From assembly GCA_942492055.1 (NCBI GenBank), contig CALODP010000015.1:372001-436000 (forward strand): a DNA stretch of 64,000 nucleotides, written 5' to 3'. This stretch comes from CALODP01 sp942492055 (GTDB lineage Bacteria > Bacteroidota > Ignavibacteria > Ignavibacteriales > Melioribacteraceae). Of this stretch, positions 58,878 to 64,000 are shown piece by piece (positions within the stretch are counted from its first letter, which is position 1; each line of letters begins with the position of its first letter). The notes beneath the pieces were generated by a model, which saw nothing but the letters and a program-made list of their open reading frames with translations, had not been told where the DNA came from and searched no databases. Position numbers and translations under genes: made by a program.

Positions 58878-61800
58878 CGGAAATAAATAACAAACATCTG
58901 GATTCTTTGGTAAATGAGCTTGAAGAGCGCGCCAAGGAATTAAATTGCTTATATACTATCGAGGAGACTCTAAATAATCCTTCCGGAGATATTGAAGGGG
59001 CAGTTCAAAAAACGGTTGACGCCTTACCGAATGGTTTTCAATTTCCCGAACATTGTCAAGCCCGAATAAATATTAGGGGAAAGTTATATAAGACAGAAAA
59101 TTTCATAGAAACGGCATGGTCAATATGTGAACCGATCTGGCTCAGAGAAAAAAAAATCGGCGGAATCACAATGAGCTATATGAAAAGAGTAGCTGATAAC
59201 GACGAGGATATTTTTCTGAAAGAAGAAGGGAAGTTGTTAAAAACGGTCTCAGATAGATTAAGTCACTTTATTCTTCACAATGACTTGAAAGTGATTTTTA
59301 AGGACTTCCAGGATGTAAAGGGACATGTTAAACATGGTGGTCACGGAGAATATAGAGTTGTTCTGGATATGATCAGAAAAACAGATCCCACTCTCTTTAT
59401 GAGAATACTATCCAAACTACTTCATCAACTCTGTTATAAAGGAATAGAGGAAGCGGATATTCTTTTGCAACAATCAAGTATCGCTACGAAAGGGGAGGAT
59501 TTTGATAGCAGTGATGAAAATAAACCACTCAAAAAGAAAGTAATAAATAATTATGACGAGTATATAGAGGCTATCCTTAATCTGGCAAACGAGCATCTCC
59601 CGCATGATGAAATGCTTATGAAAATCCAGAAATGGATTAAGGAAGATAAATCTAGTGAACTTGTAAAAATCGTTGAGGCACGGGAATCTTCCTTGGCGGC
59701 TATTAGTGATGCGATCAGGAAATATTACCACGTTGCTCCGGAAAAATTCGATCTCTCTCCGCCAATGATAAATGGTCTTCGTGTTTCACTTCTACGAAGG
59801 TTCTTTACCGAGGATCTCGATTATATTAGGATCGCAAAAGAGTTTGTAAAGCTTACAGATTTCTACAATCTTATTGACAAAATGATTTATACTCCTACCA
59901 GTCAGGGAAAACTTGGTGGTAAGAGTTCCGGTGTCTTTTTGGCGCAACATATTTTACAAAACAAGTCGGATGCTCATCCTTTGTTGAAGAATATCAAATC
60001 ACCCAAATCATGGTTTGTAGCTTCGGACTGTGTCCTTGCGTTTATGCGATACAACAATCTCGAAGAGGTATTGGAGCAAAAGTATAAAGAAGTTGATGAG
60101 CTACGACTTGAATATCCTCAGTTAGTTCAGCTTTTTAAGAACTCTCAGTTTCCGCCTGACATTGAGAAGGGGTTGTCGATGGCCTTGGATGATTTGGGAG
60201 ATCGTCCGATTGTTGTGCGCAGCTCCAGTTTGCTTGAAGATCAGATGGGGTCTTCATTCTCAGGAAAGTATAAGAGTTTGTTCTTAGCTAACCAGGGTAC
60301 AAAACAAGAGAAGCTTGCCGCACTTGAAGACGCGATTGCTGAAGTATACGCTTCAACATTCGCTCCCGATCCGATTGAGTACAGAGCAGAGAGAGGGCTC
60401 TTGGATTTCCACGAGGAGATGGGAGTAATGATTCAGGAAGTTGTGGGGAACAAGATCGGAAAATATTTTCTACCTACATATGCCGGTGTTGCTTTTAGTA
60501 ATAATGAATTTCGCTGGTCGCCACGTATTAAACGAAATGACGGTTTGATAAGATTGGTTCCGGGGCTTGGTACAAGAGCTGTGGATAGACTAGGGGATGA
60601 TTATCCCATTCTTATTGCTCCGGGGCAACCACATCTCCGTGTAAACGTTACTGTAGAAGAGTTGATCCGTTATGCTCCCAAAAGAATAGATGTGATCAAT
60701 CTGGAGAATAATGAGTTCGAGACTATTGAGATCGATGATCTTATCAGAATTTACGGAGATCAATTCCCCGGAATTAATCATGTCGTGTCGATGGTGGATG
60801 ATGGGATGATACGTCAACCAATGGGATTGAACGTAGACTATCAGAATAAAGACTTTGTTGTTACCTTTAACGGTTTGATTCAGAATACAAGCTTTGTAAA
60901 AAAAGCGGGACTTATTCTGAAGACACTTGAAGAGAGTCTTAAGACCCCTGTTGATATTGAGTTTGCTTCTGACGGAAGGGATTTCTATTTGTTACAATGT
61001 CGCCCCCAAAGTTATCTGTCTGAACAAACTGCCGATCCCATTCCGAAAGATATTCCGAAGGATAGGAAAATCTTTTCAGCCAATAAACATATTTCAAACG
61101 GAAAGGTCCCTGACATTACACACATAGTTTATGTTGATCCGGTAAAATACGGTGAACTGGAAAGTCGTGAAAGAATGTTACGAGTCGGGCGCGCCGTTGG
61201 TAAGTTGAATAAGCTATTACCAAAAAGGAAGTTTATTTTAATGGGGCCGGGTCGTTGGGGAAGTCGCGGTGATATTAAGCTCGGAGTTAGTATAACCTAT
61301 TCGGATATTAAGAATACGGCTATGCTTATTGAGATAGCCAAACAAAAAGGGAAGTATGTTCCCGATCTTTCTTTCGGCACGCACTTTTTCCAAGATTTGG
61401 TTGAGTCGGCAATCCGATATCTTCCACTTTATCCTGATGAGAAAGGAAATATTTTTAATAAAAGGTTTTTTGAAGTATCGAAGAATTGCTTTGCAAAGAT
61501 GCTTCCTGATTATCATCAATTGGAAGATGTAATTAAAGTAATTGACGTACCGGATAACACAAACGGAATGATATTGAAAGTATTGGTAAATGCCGAATTG
61601 GATGAAGCGTTAGCTGTTCTCAGATCACCGGACGGTGAACAGATTCAGACCAATACGATAGCAAGTCATGTTTCCGAAGGACATCCTACGGATGACTGGA
61701 AATGGCGTTATGAAATGGCCAAGAAGATTGCCGCACATATTGATCCCATAAAATTTGGTGTAAAAAGGATCTATATATTCGGGAGTGCTAAAAACGCTGT

Positions 61801-62065
61801 CGCCGGTCCTGCAAGTGATATTGATTTGTTGGTTCACGTAACCGGTAACGAAGAGCAATTGAAGCTACTTGATAATTGGTTTGAAGGCTGGAGTCTATCT
61901 TTAAGTGAAATTAATTATCTTAGAACAGGATACAAAACTTCCGGACTCTTGGATATCCATTATATAACAGATGAGGATATTGAAAAGAGAACAAGTTTTG
62001 CCGTTAAGATTGGTGCTGTAACAGACGCGGCCAAAGAATTAAAAATGGGACATTCTTCTAAATAA
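58874..62065 (+). CDS. PEP/pyruvate-binding protein with C-terminal nucleotidyltransferase domain (1063 aa)
   Basis: The N-terminal ~190 residues look like a GAF/sensor region (ELEERAKELNCLYTIEETLN). Residues ~340-830 hold the PPDK_N domain (SQGKLGGKSSGVFLAQHIL, VRSSSLLEDQMGSSFSGKYK, GPGRWGSRGDIKLGVSITYS). The last ~110 residues are a polymerase-beta-type nucleotidyltransferase (KRIYIFGSAKNAVAGPASDI, then DLLVHV; G-S and D-x-D motifs near residue 968-985). The fusion and its coupling to a second PPDK_N protein suggest a two-component enzyme or regulator using phosphoryl/nucleotidyl transfer. The function is not established. Confidence 0.75.
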   Translation: MTEINNKHLDSLVNELEERAKELNCLYTIEETLNNPSGDIEGAVQKTVDALPNGFQFPEHCQARINIRGKLYKTENFIETAWSICEPIWLREKKIGGITMSYMKRVADNDEDIFLKEEGKLLKTVSDRLSHFILHNDLKVIFKDFQDVKGHVKHGGHGEYRVVLDMIRKTDPTLFMRILSKLLHQLCYKGIEEADILLQQSSIATKGEDFDSSDENKPLKKKVINNYDEYIEAILNLANEHLPHDEMLMKIQKWIKEDKSSELVKIVEARESSLAAISDAIRKYYHVAPEKFDLSPPMINGLRVSLLRRFFTEDLDYIRIAKEFVKLTDFYNLIDKMIYTPTSQGKLGGKSSGVFLAQHILQNKSDAHPLLKNIKSPKSWFVASDCVLAFMRYNNLEEVLEQKYKEVDELRLEYPQLVQLFKNSQFPPDIEKGLSMALDDLGDRPIVVRSSSLLEDQMGSSFSGKYKSLFLANQGTKQEKLAALEDAIAEVYASTFAPDPIEYRAERGLLDFHEEMGVMIQEVVGNKIGKYFLPTYAGVAFSNNEFRWSPRIKRNDGLIRLVPGLGTRAVDRLGDDYPILIAPGQPHLRVNVTVEELIRYAPKRIDVINLENNEFETIEIDDLIRIYGDQFPGINHVVSMVDDGMIRQPMGLNVDYQNKDFVVTFNGLIQNTSFVKKAGLILKTLEESLKTPVDIEFASDGRDFYLLQCRPQSYLSEQTADPIPKDIPKDRKIFSANKHISNGKVPDITHIVYVDPVKYGELESRERMLRVGRAVGKLNKLLPKRKFILMGPGRWGSRGDIKLGVSITYSDIKNTAMLIEIAKQKGKYVPDLSFGTHFFQDLVESAIRYLPLYPDEKGNIFNKRFFEVSKNCFAKMLPDYHQLEDVIKVIDVPDNTNGMILKVLVNAELDEALAVLRSPDGEQIQTNTIASHVSEGHPTDDWKWRYEMAKKIAAHIDPIKFGVKRIYIFGSAKNAVAGPASDIDLLVHVTGNEEQLKLLDNWFEGWSLSLSEINYLRTGYKTSGLLDIHYITDEDIEKRTSFAVKIGAVTDAAKELKMGHSSK

Positions 62066-62957
62066 GAATTCTTTCGGCGGATTCGGGGTTATCTGTTGTG
62101 AATTTAATAACAGATAATTCCGATCCGTCATGAGCGGCGTTGAAACAATATGTATTCCCGATTTTCTCGATCCACTTTCCTGTCAACCTGGTTGATTCGT
62201 GAACGTGCCCGTGAAGAGTTATCAAGGGTCGATACTTCTCAATAAATCTGCGAATTGCGATGCTTCCTACATGAACGTCAACCGGAACATGGTCAATAAT
62301 TTTGTTGTCCAAATTTGCCCGATCAAGAGAAGTGTTGTAAGGGGGGGAATGGAAAAGGAATATTGTATTGGCAAAATCAATTCCCTCGGCAATCATATCC
62401 ATATCTTTTTTTATCGATTCGAATCTGATTTTGCTTTGATCTACTTCAACAGTCCTCATTCCTTCTTCGGGAGAAATACATCCCGGATCCACATATCTCG
62501 ATACATCATACTTTTCCCAATCCTTCAAGCGAAAAGGAGTCGGGGGAATGTAGGAATACCCGACAAAGGAATAATTATTATGATCATACTTTCGCATTTG
62601 AATATATTTCCAATACTCATTATAAGAAGGGGAGGCTAATGCTTGCGCGGCTTTGGCAGCGTCATCATTGCCGGGAATAACCATAACAAGAGGATAGTTT
62701 GTCTTGAGCTCTTCGCGCAATTTCTTGAATTCTTTTACCAAATATAATTCTACAAAAGTGGAAGGAGTTATCTTTGCGGAGGAAAAATAAAATGAAGCTG
62801 ATGGTAGAATATCACCACCGATAAATAGGATGTCAGGTGTTTCCTCTCGGAGCAAGTCGAATAACTTCGAATATTTCTTTTTGTGTCCGTGTAGATCGGA
62901 TACGAAATAGGCTTTGATAATACTACCTCCGGTTACTCTTGCATGAAAATGAATCAA
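62058..62957 (-). CDS. Calcineurin-like metallophosphoesterase
   Basis: The motif order is that of metallophosphoesterases: AYFVSDLHGH, DILFIGGDILPS, VIPGNDDAA, IFLFHSPPYN, LITLHGHVHES. The long frame starts at TTG 62957 without a ribosome site. A perfect GGAGGT lies inside it at codons 10-11, just before ATT/ATC codons and the conserved AYFVSDLHG. The true start may therefore be a rare ATT or ATC near 62924. It converges with the preceding gene, overlapping by 8 bases. Confidence 0.85.
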   Translation of the reverse strand: MIHFHARVTGGSIIKAYFVSDLHGHKKKYSKLFDLLREETPDILFIGGDILPSASFYFSSAKITPSTFVELYLVKEFKKLREELKTNYPLVMVIPGNDDAAKAAQALASPSYNEYWKYIQMRKYDHNNYSFVGYSYIPPTPFRLKDWEKYDVSRYVDPGCISPEEGMRTVEVDQSKIRFESIKKDMDMIAEGIDFANTIFLFHSPPYNTSLDRANLDNKIIDHVPVDVHVGSIAIRRFIEKYRPLITLHGHVHESTRLTGKWIEKIGNTYCFNAAHDGSELSVIKFTTDNPESAERILI

Positions 62958-63080
62958 TATTTACAATAATGAAATCTTATCACTATTTTGTGATAAAATA
63001 TACAATTTTTTTTATCCGATTATGTTTTTTTCAAAATTAATGCGTATTATTGTGCCAAGAATTTTAACCCAAAAGAGATA

Positions 63081-63149
63081 ATGAATATAGTATTAACACA
63101 TCACCGTAACCATCATCATACTTTTCTCCCAATTGGTGAGCGCCGGTGA
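63081..63149 (+). CDS. hisL: Histidine operon leader peptide
   Basis: A 22-codon frame, MNIVLTHHRNHHHTFLPIGE plus two Arg, after AAGAGATA. Five of the seven codons 7-13 are His. It ends in TGA 63147-63149, upstream of an intrinsic terminator and hisG. Ribosome stalling at the His codons when His-tRNA is scarce would prevent terminator formation. Confidence 0.85.
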   Translation: MNIVLTHHRNHHHTFLPIGERR

Positions 63150-63207
63150 CGTATAAATTTTTATTGATATTAATGTAAAAGCCCGGTTGATTAGCCGGGC
63201 TTTTTTT
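63101..63207 (+). promoter_or_regulatory. Histidine attenuator
   Basis: TCACCG (63101-63106, in the His codons) pairs with CGGTGA (63144-63149, at the leader stop). The terminator is GCCCGG (63181-63186) with CCGGGC (63195-63200) followed by T7. CCGG at 63143-63146 can also pair with the 5' arm of the terminator, which provides a possible antiterminator. Confidence 0.8.
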
Positions 63208-63226
63208 GTTTTAAAGGAGAGTACAA

Positions 63227-64000
63227 ATGGCAAACGGAAATTTGAAATTAGCTATTCAAAAAGGTGGAAGACTTACAGAGAAGTCTCTGGATTTATTACG
63301 CGCGTGTGGTTTGGATGTGGAAAATTACAAGAGCAGATTACTTCTTACTGCTCGTAACTACAAATTGGAATTACTATTCTTGCGTGACGATGATATTCCG
63401 GAATACGTAAAAGATGGTGTTGCCGATATCGGTTTTGTCGGTGAAAATGTTGTTATGGAAAAAGAATCTGACGTTGAAATCGCTAAGAAACTTGGATACG
63501 CGAAATGTACTCTGCGCATTGGTATTCCGGAAGCTGATGAGCTTGATGATGTAAACGGATTGGAAGGAAAAACAATCGCAACTACTTACCCGAATATCTT
63601 GAAAAAATATTTGGATGAAAATAATGTAAAAGCAAAAATTGTAACAATTAGTGGTTCGGTTGAAATTGCTCCTTCTCTTGGTATTTCGGATTACATTTGT
63701 GACTTGGTTTCTACCGGTACAACACTAAAGATGAATAAGCTGAAAAAATCATTGGCAGTTCTTAATTCCGAAGCGGTTTTAATTAAAAACAAAGAATTGG
63801 ATAATAAGCCGGAATTAAAAGCAATCTTTGATGATTTGATGGAAAGAATCGAATCGGCATTGAGCGCTAAAAGATCGAAATACTTAATGATGAACGTTCC
63901 GAAATCCTCTTTGAATGAAATAATAAATCTGATCCCTTCACTTAAAAGCCCGACAATATTACCTTTGGCAGACGAAGATATGTTAGCTATTCACGCGGTA
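63227..64000 (+). CDS. hisG: ATP phosphoribosyltransferase HisG (5' part)
   Basis: It starts at ATG 63227 after AAGGAGA and stays open to the window end (258 codons seen). HisG motifs are LKLAIQKGGRLTEKSLDLL, DDIPEYVKDGVADIGFVGEN, and the PRPP loop ICDLVSTGTTLKMNKL. The C-terminal sequence continues into the regulatory ACT-like domain of the long form (YLMMNVPKSSLNEIINLIPS). It catalyses the first, feedback-inhibited step of histidine synthesis and is preceded by an attenuator. Confidence 0.95.
   Translation, partial: MANGNLKLAIQKGGRLTEKSLDLLRACGLDVENYKSRLLLTARNYKLELLFLRDDDIPEYVKDGVADIGFVGENVVMEKESDVEIAKKLGYAKCTLRIGIPEADELDDVNGLEGKTIATTYPNILKKYLDENNVKAKIVTISGSVEIAPSLGISDYICDLVSTGTTLKMNKLKKSLAVLNSEAVLIKNKELDNKPELKAIFDDLMERIESALSAKRSKYLMMNVPKSSLNEIINLIPSLKSPTILPLADEDMLAIHAV

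Noticed and set aside
1..64000. CRISPR array, rRNA and tRNA genes
   Set aside because: No regularly spaced identical repeats and no rRNA or cloverleaf sequences were seen.

Overview
The window looks like an AT-rich chromosome segment from a member of the Bacteroidota/Ignavibacteriota lineage. Two secreted proteins (1-806 and 45943-49284) end in the YPNPFNPTT-type C-terminal signal used by the type IX secretion system. This assignment is inference from motif style; there is no rRNA or other phylogenetic marker here.

Host left flank (1-~2020): the tail of a T9SS-sorted protein, a Tat-signal protein with a phage tail-collar domain, and a degenerate GAGAAAT/TTTAAGTAA repeat array. That array resumes at ~39876, so a mobile element has split it.

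Mu-like prophage (~2024-39858, about 37.8 kb): three paralogous repressors, a Cro-like protein and a CII-like protein control lysogeny. An early rightward operon carries a MuA-type DDE transposase, a degenerate MuB-like protein, MuB, Gam, GemA/gp16 and a Mor-like activator. A cargo patch follows, with a Panacea-type antitoxin plus MazF/PemK-like toxin, a structured RNA element and a lipoprotein. The head-packaging module (gpG, MuF with a C-terminal nuclease-like domain, DUF935 portal, TerL, Dam methylase, TerS, membrane protein) lies leftward. The capsid, lysis and tail genes run rightward from a shared control region at ~22200-22370. The tail is siphovirus-like: tube protein, -1 frameshifted tail assembly chaperone, tape measure and fused tail-tip/fibre proteins, with no sheath gene seen. 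The strongest novel signal is a free-standing RNA gene at ~15929-16082. It has a TTGCTT-N17-TATAAT promoter, two hairpins with complementary (kissing) loops and an intrinsic terminator, and it lies antisense inside the packaging module.

Host right flank (39.9-54.4 kb): a GNAT acetyltransferase, then an accessory stretch of small unrelated cargo genes (RelE/ParE-Phd module, unknown protein, LamG lipoprotein, outer-membrane proteins, a large beta-helix T9SS protein, FetAB-like transporter, a PGN_0703-like restriction endonuclease, a frameshifted TPR lipoprotein). Between them are dispersed repeats: a ~130-bp leader repeat, a REP-like sequence, a nested 129-bp hairpin and attC-like inverted repeats. 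This suggests cassette-like gene acquisition.

Core-like end (54.4-64.0 kb): an MscS channel, glutamate dehydrogenase with an intrinsic terminator, a translationally coupled pair of PEP/pyruvate-binding-domain proteins (the second ending in a nucleotidyltransferase domain), a metallophosphoesterase, and the start of a histidine operon with a His-rich leader peptide, attenuator and hisG cut by the window end.
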